From an uncultured Faecalibacterium sp. (lineage in GTDB: Bacteria > Bacillota > Clostridia > Oscillospirales > Ruminococcaceae), in the NCBI GenBank assembly GCA_934518555.1, contig CAKSXW010000012.1, positions 1 through 47,205 of the forward strand: a stretch of 47,205 nt of DNA, read 5' to 3'. The notes beneath the pieces were generated by a model, which saw nothing but the letters and a program-made list of their open reading frames with translations, had not been told where the DNA came from and made no database searches. How positions within the stretch are numbered: position 1 is the stretch's first letter; the number at the start of each line of letters is the position of its first letter. Position numbers and translations under genes: made by a program. Below are positions 16,965-26,794 of the stretch, piece after piece.

Positions 16965-17001
16965 TTGTATTTATCATACCATGATTTTATGATATGATAA
17001 A
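16965..17001 (+). promoter_or_regulatory. Promoter with overlapping palindrome upstream of the RlmI-like gene
   Basis: TTGTAT (16965-16970), 17-nt spacer, TATGAT (16988-16993). An AT-rich inverted repeat, TTTATCAT (16970-16977) and ATGATAAA (16994-17001), spans the promoter core and is a plausible operator. No cognate regulator is adjacent. Confidence 0.5.
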
Positions 17002-17066
17002 GGGTAGATTTGAAAAAGGGCCATTCCACGCTGCGCCCCCGGGCCAGCCCATGCAGGAGATACGAT

Positions 17067-18293
17067 ATGAAAGAACGCAGCTACCCCGTTTACACCGTCA
17101 ACAAACACGCTGAGGCCAACTTAGTGGCCGGGCACCCCTGGGTGTACGAGAACGACATCCTCCAGAGCCCGGACCAGGAGCCGGAAAACGGCACCCTGGC
17201 CGATGTGGTCAGCACCAAGGGCTCCTACCTGGGCACCGGCTTTGTGTCCCTCCACAGCAAGATCCGGGTGCGGCTGATCTCCCGCAACGCCAACGATACC
17301 TTTGACACCGCCTTCTGGCGCCGCCGGGTGGAGTACGCCTGGGCCTACCGCAAAACGGTGCTGGAGCCTGCAGACCTGACCGCCTGCCGGGTGATCTTTG
17401 GCGAGGCCGACCAGTTCCCGGGGCTGACGGTGGACCGGTTCAACGACATCCTGGTGACCCAGACCCTCAGCGTGGGCATGGAAAAGCTGAAGCCGATGCT
17501 GTTCCCTCTGCTGGCCGAGGTGCTGCGGGCCGACGGCCAGACCATCCGGGGCATCTATGAGCGAAACGACGAGGCCCTGCGGGCCAAGGAAGGCCTGGAG
17601 CAGAACAAGGGCTGGTTCGACCTGCCCGGCGAGACCCACCCGGAAAGCACCCAGACCGAGATCTGCGAGAACGGCGTTTACTACCATGTGGACTTTGAAA
17701 ACGGCCAAAAAACCGGGTTCTTCCTGGACCAGAAGTACAACCGCCGGGCTGTGGCACGGCTGGCAGCAGGCCACACGGTGCTGGACTGCTTTACCCACAC
17801 CGGCAGCTTTGCCCTGAACGCTGCCGCCGGAGGGGCCGCCCGGGTCACCGCTGCCGACATCAGCGCCGACGCCATTGCCATGGCCCAGCGCAATGCCCAG
17901 CGCAACGGCCTTGACAACATGGACTTTTTGTGTGAGGACACCTTCCAGCTGCTGCCCCGGCTGGAAAAGGAGGGCCACCCCTACGACTTTATCATCCTGG
18001 ACCCGCCCGCCTTTACCAAGGCCCGGCGCACGGTGGACAACGCCATGCGTGGCTACAAGGAGATCAACTACCGGGCCATGAAGCTGCTGCCCCGGGGCGG
18101 CTACCTGGCCACTGCCAGCTGCTCCCACTTTGCCACCGAGGAGCTGTTTATCAAGATGCTCCGGTCTGCCGCCAAGGACGCCCACCGGCAGCTGCGGCAG
18201 ATCGAGGTGAAGCAGCAGGCCCCGGACCACCCCATCCTGTGGGGGGTGCCGGAGACCAACTACCTGAAGTTCTTTTTGTTCCAGGTGATCTGA
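17067..18293 (+). CDS. RlmI-like class I rRNA (cytosine-C5) methyltransferase
   Basis: A SAM-dependent methyltransferase of 408 residues. The N-terminal part (HAEANLVAGHPWVYENDI, with LADVVSTKGSYLGTGFVS) is a PUA-type RNA-binding domain. The middle has GFFLDQKYNRRAVA and the SAM loop VLDCFTHTGSFALNAAAGGA, and ILDPPAFTK is the catalytic motif IV. This matches the RlmI/YccW family that makes m5C in 23S rRNA. The start at 17067 has CAGGAGA 6 nt upstream; an earlier in-frame ATG does not. It stands alone and is followed by hairpins at 18300 onward that may end its transcript. Confidence 0.9.
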   Translation: MKERSYPVYTVNKHAEANLVAGHPWVYENDILQSPDQEPENGTLADVVSTKGSYLGTGFVSLHSKIRVRLISRNANDTFDTAFWRRRVEYAWAYRKTVLEPADLTACRVIFGEADQFPGLTVDRFNDILVTQTLSVGMEKLKPMLFPLLAEVLRADGQTIRGIYERNDEALRAKEGLEQNKGWFDLPGETHPESTQTEICENGVYYHVDFENGQKTGFFLDQKYNRRAVARLAAGHTVLDCFTHTGSFALNAAAGGAARVTAADISADAIAMAQRNAQRNGLDNMDFLCEDTFQLLPRLEKEGHPYDFIILDPPAFTKARRTVDNAMRGYKEINYRAMKLLPRGGYLATASCSHFATEELFIKMLRSAAKDAHRQLRQIEVKQQAPDHPILWGVPETNYLKFFLFQVI

Positions 18294-18334
18294 CCATTTA
18301 AAATGCCCTCCGCTTCGCTCTGGGCATATTTAAA

Positions 18335-18555
18335 GGAAATATTATTTTTATAGTGGCGTTTGTCGCGGCCTGCGGGCCGCTCCAAACGCATTTTCACAAA
18401 AGGGGTCGTAGCGGGTAGTAGCATCTGCGGCTGTCACGCAACGGATAAGCCTAGGTTTTGCAAATGCAATTGTCCGTAACGACTCCCCCCGTGAAAAAAC
18501 AGTTCCGGCGGGCCCGCAGGCCTGCCGGAACTGCAAATTTAAAAATATTATTTCC
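18335..18555. repeat. Large imperfect inverted repeat with two terminator-like hairpins
   Basis: Two related arms of about 95 bases (18335-18428 and 18460-18555) in opposite orientation, separated by 31 bases. Both arms read GGAAATA-TATTTTTA at the outer end, then a GC-rich hairpin containing GGCCTGCGGGCC, then TTTTTCAC or TTTTCAC, then GTCGT and GCATnTGC inside. The left hairpin is 18356-18389; the right one (18501-18532) is followed by six U residues on the minus strand, so it looks like a true terminator there. No reading frame is convincing. It may be a mobile palindrome or a duplicated non-coding RNA end. Confidence 0.65.
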
Positions 18556-18801
18556 GCTGATATTGCCAGAGTGCAACGGAGCCGACCGCCGCCTGCGGCG
18601 GAAACAGGGAGGCGAGGTTGGGGCAGCGGCCAGCAGGATGCAAGGCCCGCCCAAGGGCCGCCGCAGACGCTGGGGCCGCAACTCGTCAGCGGAGGCAATT
18701 CCAAATCGTTCTGTTCCGGTTTAAAGGTTCAAAAGTCATACCAAGTGCGGTTGTTCCAAAAATACGAGAGGCTGTTTGTACAGAATCGTCAGTTTTGTCA
18801 A
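18556..18801. other. Non-coding stretch between inverted repeat and glnN promoter
   Basis: No credible gene on either strand. GC-rich in its first half, with a CCGCCG/CGGCGG hairpin near 18588-18603, and AT-richer towards the glnN promoter. Whether a minus-strand transcript runs from here to the terminator at 18501-18532 cannot be told from sequence alone. Confidence 0.4.
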
Positions 18802-18830
18802 TTGCCTTTTGGAGCCCGGGAGGCTATAAT
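18802..18830 (+). promoter_or_regulatory. Sigma-A-type promoter of glnN
   Basis: TTGCCT (18802-18807), 17-nt spacer, perfect TATAAT (18825-18830). Transcription would begin near 18838, immediately before the leader hairpins. Confidence 0.72.
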
Positions 18831-18840
18831 CAAACCATAG

Positions 18841-18887
18841 ACAGCAACGGCGCTGTGGGTCACCTCCTGACTCGCAGCGCCGTTTTT
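18841..18887 (+). promoter_or_regulatory. glnN leader: intrinsic terminator overlapping an A1/G4 hexaloop hairpin
   Basis: A long terminator helix (18846-18861 with 18869-18884, 16 bp including G-U pairs) ends in a T run and lies between the glnN promoter and its start codon, so it would stop transcription before the gene. Its left arm overlaps a competing hairpin, ACAGC (18841-18845) with GCTGT (18852-18856), whose six-base loop AACGGC has A at position 1 and G at position 4, as in RNA targets of ANTAR antiterminators. Only one such hairpin is seen; known ANTAR targets usually have two in tandem. An ANTAR gene lies at 22527. Confidence 0.65.
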
Positions 18888-18934
18888 GTTAAGCATAAGG
18901 GAAAGCCAACTAAGACATGTAAGGAGTAGGATTT

Positions 18935-21022
<2,088 letters not shown>

Positions 21023-21105
21023 TCTTTTCACAGCAGCGTAACTGAACAGCATCCGTAGGCTGCGGAGCAAAAAACGACATTCTCCTTTTCCTATTTCTTA
21101 CACCA

Positions 21106-21151
21106 GCCTGAAGACCTGCTCCCATTCTGAGGGCAGGCCTTCAGGCGTTTT
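21106..21151 (+). terminator. Terminator between glnN and glnA, also a leader terminator for glnA
   Basis: Stem 21106-21119 with 21133-21146 (one mismatch), then GTTTTTG. It ends only about 20 bases before the glnA start, so it both ends the glnN message and could act as an attenuator for glnA. I found no clear A1/G4 hexaloop hairpin here. Confidence 0.8.
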
Positions 21152-21170
21152 TGTTATGAAGGGGGTTTTT

Positions 21171-22490
21171 ATGAGTTATTCTGCCCAACAGGACATTCTG
21201 GATTTTGTGGAGGACAACAACGTCAAATTTGTGCGGTTTGCCTTCTGCGATATCTTTGGCACCCAAAAAAACATCGCTGTGCTGGCCGGGGACCTGCCCA
21301 AGGCCCTGGAGGAAGGGGTCTGCTTTGACGGCAGCTCCATTGCCGGGTTTATGAACGTGGAGGAAAGCGACCTTGTGCTGCGGCCGGACCTTTCCACCAT
21401 GACCATCCTGCCCTGGCGGCCCACGGAGGGCCGGGTGATGCAGTTCTTCTGCAATGTGGAAACGCCCGACGGGGCACCCTTTGGGGGCAACTGCCGGGGC
21501 TTTTTGCGGCAGGTGGACCGACAGTTCCGGCAGCTGGGCCTTACCTGCAACGTAGGCACCGAGTGCGAGTTCTACCTTTTTGAGCAGGACGACCGGGGCC
21601 GCCCCACCCGGGTGCCCATCGACTTTGGCGGCTATTTTGACGTGGCCCCTCTGGACGCCGGGGAGAACATCCGCCGGGAGATCTGCCTGACCATGGAGCA
21701 GATGGGCATGAGCCCCCAGCACAGCCACCACGAAAGCGGCCACGGCCAGAACGAGATCGACTGCCACCACACCGGGCCCCTGAAGGCCGCCGACCATGTG
21801 ATGCTGTTCAAGCAGATCGTCCGGGCCCTGGCTATGCGGAACGGCCTCCACGCCAGCTTTCTGCCCAAGCCCCTGCCGGACCAGGCAGGCAGCGGCCTCC
21901 ACATCAACCTTTCTTTGTACCGGGACGGCCAGAACCTCTTTGAGGGAGACATTGCCCCCGACAGCGTTGCCGGCAGCTTTATGGCTGGGGTGCTGACCCA
22001 CAGCCGGGAGCTCACCGTGTTCACCAATCCCCTGCCCAACAGCTACCGGCGGTTTGGCTGTGACGAGGCCCCCCGGTATGTGAGCTGGAGCCGCCAGAAC
22101 CGCAGCCAGCTGGTGCGGATCCCTATGGTGAAGGGAGACAGCTGCCGCATGGAACTGCGGAGCCCGGACCCGGCCTGCAACCCCTACCTGGCCATCGGCC
22201 TGGTGCTGGCCGCCGGCCTGGACGGCATCCGGAACCGCATGGTTTTGCAGCCCCCGGTGAACAAGAACCTCTTTGACCCCGCAGAGGCCGACGGGCTGGG
22301 GCTGACCACCCTGCCTGCCACCCTGGAGCAGGCGGTGCAGCTGGCCCAGGACAGCCCCTTTTTGGCGGCAGTGCTGCCCCAGCAGCTGGCCTCCCGTTAC
22401 TTTGCCCAGGAACTGGAGCGGTGCCGGGCCCTGGCTGCCGCCGCCGACCCGGTGGAGTACGAGCGCATCCATTACTTCAACGCCATCTGA
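21171..22490 (+). CDS. glnA: Glutamine synthetase type I (GSI-alpha)
   Basis: A second glutamine synthetase, 439 residues, of the Firmicute GSI-alpha form without the long insert and adenylylation loop of enterobacterial GSI-beta. Diagnostic stretches are EGVCFDGSSIAGF, ECEFYLFEQD, HHESGHGQNEID (metal site), GSGLHINLSLY (ammonium/glutamate site), RRFGCDEAPRYVSWS and MELRSPDPACNPYLA. In Bacillus such enzymes are controlled by feedback and by GlnR; no GlnR is visible here. The start follows GAAGGGGG by 5 nt; the in-frame ATG at 21156 lies against the terminator and lacks a ribosome site. The ANTAR gene follows 36 bp later. Confidence 0.95.
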   Translation: MSYSAQQDILDFVEDNNVKFVRFAFCDIFGTQKNIAVLAGDLPKALEEGVCFDGSSIAGFMNVEESDLVLRPDLSTMTILPWRPTEGRVMQFFCNVETPDGAPFGGNCRGFLRQVDRQFRQLGLTCNVGTECEFYLFEQDDRGRPTRVPIDFGGYFDVAPLDAGENIRREICLTMEQMGMSPQHSHHESGHGQNEIDCHHTGPLKAADHVMLFKQIVRALAMRNGLHASFLPKPLPDQAGSGLHINLSLYRDGQNLFEGDIAPDSVAGSFMAGVLTHSRELTVFTNPLPNSYRRFGCDEAPRYVSWSRQNRSQLVRIPMVKGDSCRMELRSPDPACNPYLAIGLVLAAGLDGIRNRMVLQPPVNKNLFDPAEADGLGLTTLPATLEQAVQLAQDSPFLAAVLPQQLASRYFAQELERCRALAAAADPVEYERIHYFNAI

Positions 22491-22526
22491 CCCCCATAGG
22501 GCTGTCAGAAGAAAGGAGCGAAAGAA

Positions 22527-23105
22527 ATGGGACGTGCGCTCATCGTAAGTGCCGGGGCCAGCTCCAACCAGTACCTTTCTGCAAGGCTTACGGAGCTGGG
22601 CTACAGCCGGCCTGCGATCATCCCCAGCGGTGCCGAAGCCCGGCGGCGGATGACCGAAGCAGATTTTGAGCTCATCGTGGTCAACGCTCCCCTGCCCGAT
22701 GAGTTTGGCCACGAGCTGTGCATCACGGCGGTGGAGCAGACCGACGCCGGGGTGGTGCTGCTGGTAAAGGCCCCCCAGGACCAGCAGCTGTTGGACCCAT
22801 TGAATCAACAGGGGGTGCTGCTGCTGAGCAAACCCTTCAGCAATACCTTATTTTTACAGTGCATCCACATGGCCGCCGCCAGCAACCATCGGCTGCAGCG
22901 GGCCCGGCAGGAAAATGCCCGGCTGCAGGAAAAGATCGCTCAGGTGCGGCTGGTGAGCCGGGCCAAGTGCTGCCTGGTGGAGCATGAACATCTTACGGAG
23001 GCCCAGGCCCATCGCCGCATCGAAAAGCTGGCCATGGACAGCCGCCGGGACCGGGCAGAGGTGGCCCAGCAGATCCTGGAGGACTATGCGGAGCCGGAAG
23101 ATTGA
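22527..23105 (+). CDS. ANTAR-domain antitermination regulator with degenerate receiver domain
   Basis: 192 residues. Residues 1-115 form a receiver-like domain in which the usual phospho-Asp position is Asn53 ([13 protein letters not shown]); Lys102 (SKPF) is kept. A coiled-coil linker ([19 protein letters not shown]) leads to an ANTAR RNA-binding domain (135-188: [20 protein letters not shown], then [20 protein letters not shown]). ANTAR proteins such as AmiR, NasR, EutV and clostridial NitR bind leader RNA and prevent termination. The position directly behind glnA, and a terminator in the glnN leader, point to control of glutamine synthetase. The missing Asp suggests control by protein or ligand binding, not phosphorylation. 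AAGGAG precedes the start. Confidence 0.9.
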   Translation: MGRALIVSAGASSNQYLSARLTELGYSRPAIIPSGAEARRRMTEADFELIVVNAPLPDEFGHELCITAVEQTDAGVVLLVKAPQDQQLLDPLNQQGVLLLSKPFSNTLFLQCIHMAAASNHRLQRARQENARLQEKIAQVRLVSRAKCCLVEHEHLTEAQAHRRIEKLAMDSRRDRAEVAQQILEDYAEPED

Positions 23106-23155
23106 ATCGAGATTCGGGAAAGATCATTAAAAAGAATAGAGGACGGTGTTTTTTT

Positions 23156-24781
23156 ATGGCAAAGTTTATTTTTGTGACCGGAGGCGTGGTCTCTGGCCTG
23201 GGCAAGGGCATTACGGCAGCCTCTCTGGGGCGTCTGCTGAAGTGCCGGGGCCTGAAGGTGGCCAGCCAGAAGCTGGACCCTTATGTGAACGTGGACCCGG
23301 GCACCATGAGCCCTTTGCAGCACGGGGAGGTGTTCGTCACCGACGACGGCACCGAGACCGACCTGGACCTGGGCCACTATGAGCGCTTCATCGACGAGAA
23401 CCTGAACAAGTACTCCAACCTGACCACCGGCAAGGTGTACTGGAACGTGCTGAACAAGGAGCGTCAGGGTGCCTATCTGGGCCAGACCGTCCAGATCATC
23501 CCCCACATCACCAACGAGATCAAGAGCTACATCTACAACATGGCTTCCTCCACCGGGGCCGATGTGGTCATTACCGAGATCGGCGGCACCACCGGCGACA
23601 TCGAGAGCCAGCCCTTCCTGGAGGCCATCCGGCAGGTGGGCCTGGAGCAGGGCCGTGACAACTGCTGCTTCATCCATGTGGTGCTGGTGCCCTACATCTC
23701 CGGCTCCAACGAGTACAAGTCCAAGCCTGCCCAGCACTCGGTCAAGGAGCTGCAGGGCATGGGCGTCAACCCGGACATCATCATCCTGCGCGCCGACGGC
23801 AGCGTGGGCAGCGACATCCGCCGCAAGATCAGCACCTTCTGCAACGTGAAGCCGGAGTGCGTCATCGAGAACCTGACCATGCCCAGCCTGTACCAGTGCC
23901 CGCTGATGCTGCACACCAATGGTCTGGACGATGTGGTGGTGCAGAAGCTCCATCTCCAGGTGCCCCCGGCAGACCTGACCGAGTGGAAACAGGTGGTTTC
24001 CCGGATCGCCACCCGGAGCAAGACCTGCACCATTGCTCTGGTGGGCAAGTATGTAAAGCTCCACGACGCCTATCTGTCGGTGATGGAGAGCCTGTATCAC
24101 GCCGGGTTTGAAAACGACACCCAGGTGGAGATCAAGTGGGTGGAAAGCGAGGACCTGACGGACCAGACTGCCTGCCGAGAGGCCTTTGCCGACGTGGACG
24201 GCATCATCGTGCCCGGCGGCTTTGGGGACCGGGGCATCGAGGGCATGATCCAGGCGGCCCAGTACGCCCGGGAGCAGGATATGCCCTACTTTGGCATCTG
24301 CCTGGGCATGCAGATCCTGGTAATGGAGTTTGCCCGGGGGGTGCTGGGCTACGCCGACGCCAACTCCAGCGAGTTTGCCCCCGATGGGGCCCACAACGTC
24401 ATCTGCCTGATGCCGGACCAGCAGGGCAACATCCCCAAGGGCGGCACCATGCGGCTGGGCAAGTACCCCTGCCAGGTGGTGCCCGGCACCAAGATGGCCC
24501 AGTGCTACGGTGAGAGCCAGATCTGGGAGCGGCACCGCCATCGGTACGAGTTCAACAACGACTACCGTCAGCAGATGGAACAGGCAGGCCTGGTGATCTC
24601 CGGCACCAGCCCCGACGGCCGCCTGGTGGAGACGGTGGAGCTGCCGGGCCGGGCCTTCTACCTGGGGGCTCAGTTCCATCCGGAGTTCAAGAGCCGCCCC
24701 AACCGTGCCCACCCCCTGTTCAAGGGCTTTATCGCCGCCGCCCTGGCCAACCACGCCCAGGCCAGCCTGCTGCGGCTGTAA
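23156..24781 (+). CDS. pyrG: CTP synthase (glutamine-hydrolysing)
   Basis: Converts UTP, glutamine and ATP to CTP. The N-terminal amidoligase domain starts [20 protein letters not shown] (P-loop) with [20 protein letters not shown] and [11 protein letters not shown]. The C-terminal class I glutaminase has [21 protein letters not shown] with the nucleophilic Cys, and [12 protein letters not shown] with the His/Glu pair. 541 residues is the normal length. The usual start [10 protein letters not shown] is at 23156, 50 bp after the ANTAR gene; an upstream frame overlapping that gene is rejected. As a major glutamine user it fits the glutamine synthetase block. A repeat element follows in place of a simple terminator. 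Confidence 0.96.
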   Translation: MAKFIFVTGGVVSGLGKGITAASLGRLLKCRGLKVASQKLDPYVNVDPGTMSPLQHGEVFVTDDGTETDLDLGHYERFIDENLNKYSNLTTGKVYWNVLNKERQGAYLGQTVQIIPHITNEIKSYIYNMASSTGADVVITEIGGTTGDIESQPFLEAIRQVGLEQGRDNCCFIHVVLVPYISGSNEYKSKPAQHSVKELQGMGVNPDIIILRADGSVGSDIRRKISTFCNVKPECVIENLTMPSLYQCPLMLHTNGLDDVVVQKLHLQVPPADLTEWKQVVSRIATRSKTCTIALVGKYVKLHDAYLSVMESLYHAGFENDTQVEIKWVESEDLTDQTACREAFADVDGIIVPGGFGDRGIEGMIQAAQYAREQDMPYFGICLGMQILVMEFARGVLGYADANSSEFAPDGAHNVICLMPDQQGNIPKGGTMRLGKYPCQVVPGTKMAQCYGESQIWERHRHRYEFNNDYRQQMEQAGLVISGTSPDGRLVETVELPGRAFYLGAQFHPEFKSRPNRAHPLFKGFIAAALANHAQASLLRL

Positions 24782-24790
24782 GGCCCCGGC

Positions 24791-24986
24791 GTGGAAATCA
24801 ACTTTTGCAGTTTGACTCTAAGTAAAAGCCTTCACCCCTTGGGGGGAAGGTGGCTGCGAACGCAGTGAGCAGACGGATGAGGGGTATTTATGGCAAGATG
24901 CCACTGTCCTGCGCCCTCATCAGTCACCTGCGGTGACAGCTTCCCCCGACCGGGGGAAGCCTTCATTCGGAAAATTGATTCCCGTG
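24791..24986. repeat. MITE-like palindromic element, copy B, flanked by a 10-bp direct repeat
   Basis: About 196 bp, the inverted homologue of the element at 16760-16949. Its ends (GTGGAAATCAACTTTT and AAAATTGATTCCCGTG) are imperfect inverted repeats. A perfect direct repeat AGGCCCCGGC sits immediately outside each end (24781-24790 and 24987-24996), as expected for a target-site duplication. The element lies between the pyrG stop and the -35 box of the cobalamin operon. It holds several GC-rich hairpins and may serve as a terminator for pyrG. Confidence 0.85.
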
Positions 24987-25004
24987 AGGCCCCGGCAGTT
25001 TCTA

Positions 25005-25033
25005 TTGCGTTTTGGCCTTTGCTGTGCTATACT
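25005..25033 (+). promoter_or_regulatory. Sigma-A-type promoter of the cobalamin operon
   Basis: TTGCGT (25005-25010), 17-nt spacer, TATACT (25028-25033), ending about 20 bases before the riboswitch and starting 9 bases after the direct repeat of element B. Confidence 0.75.
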
Positions 25034-25055
25034 CGGTGCTGAACTGAACAGAAAA

Positions 25056-25246
25056 CAGCAGGTGCGCCCTGCCGCTTTTTGCGGCCGGGGCGTTAAAAGG
25101 GAAGTGGGGGTACGATCCCACGCGATCTCGTCACTGTGATAAGGGAGTTCTCCGCCCGGGTGCTTCGGGCACCGGCCACTGGAGCCATCTGGCTCTGGGA
25201 AGGCGGCGGAGGGCAATGATCTTTCAGCCAGGAAACCTGCCTGCTG
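25056..25246 (+). promoter_or_regulatory. Cobalamin (AdoCbl-type) riboswitch
   Basis: Closing stem P1: CAGCAGG (25056-25062) with CCTGCTG (25240-25246). Conserved parts in order are GGTGC, AAAAGGGAAG with a G run (25096-25110), the core CACTGTGA (25132-25139), GGGAAGGCGG (25197-25206) and the B12 box AGCCAGGAAACCTGCC (25226-25241). It precedes the entire cob cluster, so corrinoid would repress it. Confidence 0.92.
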
Positions 25247-25311
25247 TTGGTACCGGGGCTTTGGCCCCAGATCACGAGGAATTGGTTGTACCAAAAAACC
25301 TGCATCCATTG

Positions 25312-25359
25312 CCGGGTCTTTTTGTTTTGCCTTTCCGCAAGCAAAAAGACCCGGTTTTT
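25312..25359 (+). terminator. Expression-platform terminator of the cobalamin riboswitch
   Basis: A 13-bp stem (25312-25324 with 25342-25354), an inner TTGC/GCAA pair and GGTTTTTG after it. It lies between the aptamer and cbiK. Upstream TTGGTAC (25248-25254) and GTACCAA (25288-25294) can pair and may form part of the switching helix. Confidence 0.8.
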
Positions 25360-25434
25360 GTTTTGTCAGGCCCTTCTTTCCTGTACCCTTCTGTTCAGGC
25401 CAGAATATTCACCCAACGGGAAAGGAACAAAACT

Positions 25435-26664
25435 ATGAAGCGAATCACTCTCCGCAAAACGGCTGCGGCCCTTACTGCTCTGGCCCTGTGTGCCGGGGTG
25501 CTCACGGGCTGCGGCGGTGCCGCCAGCTCTGCCAGCACTGCTGCCACCTCCGGCTCTGCCAGCCAGGCAGACAGTCAGGACGCCGACCTGCTGGCTGCTC
25601 AGAACGTAGCCGACCTGATCGACGCCATCTATGTGCAGCAGCGCACCGACGACACCGACGCCCAGTGCCAGGCCGCCAAGGAGGCCTGGGACGCCCTGAC
25701 CGACGCCCAGAAGGCCCTGGTGGAAGGCGAAGAAGCCGACCCGGATTACTTTGGCCGGGACACCGGCGACGCCAGCCTGGACGACCCCCGGAACGCCGAT
25801 GACATGGGGGAAAACGAGCTGCTGGTGGTGTCCTTTGGCACCTCCTTCAACGACAGCCGTGCTGAGGACATCAAGGGCGTAGAGGACGCCCTCCAGACCG
25901 CATACCCGGATTGGAGCGTGCGCCGTGCCTTTACGGCCCAGATCATCATCAACCATGTGCAGGCCCGGGACGGCGAAAAGATCGACAATATGCAGCAGGC
26001 TTTGGACCGTGCAGTGGCCAACGGGGTCAAGAACCTGGTGGTGCAGCCCACCCACCTGATGCACGGTGCTGAGTACGACGAGATGAACGAGATGCTGGAC
26101 CAGTACCGGGACAAGTTCGACACCCTGGCTGTGGCAGAACCCCTGCTGGGTGAGGTAGGTGCCGACGCCACCGTCATCAACCAGGACAAGCAGGATGTGG
26201 CCCAGGCCATTACCGCCGCTGCCGTGGCCGATGCCGGTTACGACAGCCTGGAAGCTGCTGCCGCCGACGGCGTGGCCTTTGTGTTCATGGGCCATGGCAC
26301 CAGCCACACCGCTAAGGTGAGCTACAGCCAGATGCAGACCACCATGGACACCCTGGGCTACCAGAACGTGTTCATCGGCACCGTAGAGGGCGAGCCGGAG
26401 GACACCTCTTGCGAGGCTGTGATGGAGGCCGTAAAGGCCGCCGGGTACACCAAGGTGGTGCTGCGGCCCCTGATGGTGGTAGGCGGCGACCACGCCAATA
26501 ACGACATGGCCGGCGAGGACGCCGACAGCTGGGCCAGCCAGTTCCAGGCCTCCGGTGCCTTTGAGCAGGTGAACTGCCAGATCGCAGGTCTGGGCCGGAT
26601 CCTTGCCATCCAGCAGCTGTACGTTGCCCACACCCAGGCCGCTCTGGATAGCCTGAAGGGCTGA
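25435..26664 (+). CDS. cbiK: Exported, lipid-anchored sirohydrochlorin cobaltochelatase CbiK
   Basis: Inserts Co2+ into sirohydrochlorin at the start of the anaerobic corrin pathway. The N-terminus is a lipoprotein signal (lipobox VLTGC, Cys26). Residues 55-105 form a small helical unit (LIDAIYVQQR, AKEAWDALTDAQKALVEGEE) of the type used as a spacer in Firmicute surface proteins. The chelatase domain is 125-409: LVVSFGTSFNDSR, QPTHLMHGAEYDEM and FMGHGTSHTAK, carrying the metal-site histidines (His207 or His210, His287) expected from Salmonella CbiK, and RPLMVVGGDHANNDM. So the enzyme should act outside the membrane, as for periplasmic CbiK of Desulfovibrio; a role in haem or metal handling is the alternative. 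First gene after the riboswitch; a terminator-like hairpin follows. Confidence 0.9.
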   Translation: MKRITLRKTAAALTALALCAGVLTGCGGAASSASTAATSGSASQADSQDADLLAAQNVADLIDAIYVQQRTDDTDAQCQAAKEAWDALTDAQKALVEGEEADPDYFGRDTGDASLDDPRNADDMGENELLVVSFGTSFNDSRAEDIKGVEDALQTAYPDWSVRRAFTAQIIINHVQARDGEKIDNMQQALDRAVANGVKNLVVQPTHLMHGAEYDEMNEMLDQYRDKFDTLAVAEPLLGEVGADATVINQDKQDVAQAITAAAVADAGYDSLEAAAADGVAFVFMGHGTSHTAKVSYSQMQTTMDTLGYQNVFIGTVEGEPEDTSCEAVMEAVKAAGYTKVVLRPLMVVGGDHANNDMAGEDADSWASQFQASGAFEQVNCQIAGLGRILAIQQLYVAHTQAALDSLKG

Positions 26665-26679
26665 TATCCCTGCCTAGCC

Positions 26680-26714
26680 TTGCCCGAAGGGAGAGATCTT
26701 TTCGGGCAATTTTT
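26680..26714 (+). terminator. Internal terminator-like hairpin after cbiK
   Basis: Perfect 9-bp stem TTGCCCGAA/TTCGGGCAA (26680-26688 with 26701-26709) followed by five T residues. No new promoter was recognised before the next gene, so it may reduce, not abolish, expression of the rest of the operon. Confidence 0.75.
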
Positions 26715-26794
26715 ATGGGCCGCCGCTCCGCAGGAGGAGCCAAGGCCCCCCAACATCTGAACCGTAACAAAACATACAACGAGGTATCTGATCT

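Noticed and set aside
21023..21105. An ANTAR-type paired hairpin in the glnN-glnA gap
   Set aside because: Small stems such as TCCG/CGGA are present, but none has a six-base loop with A1 and G4, so I do not call it.
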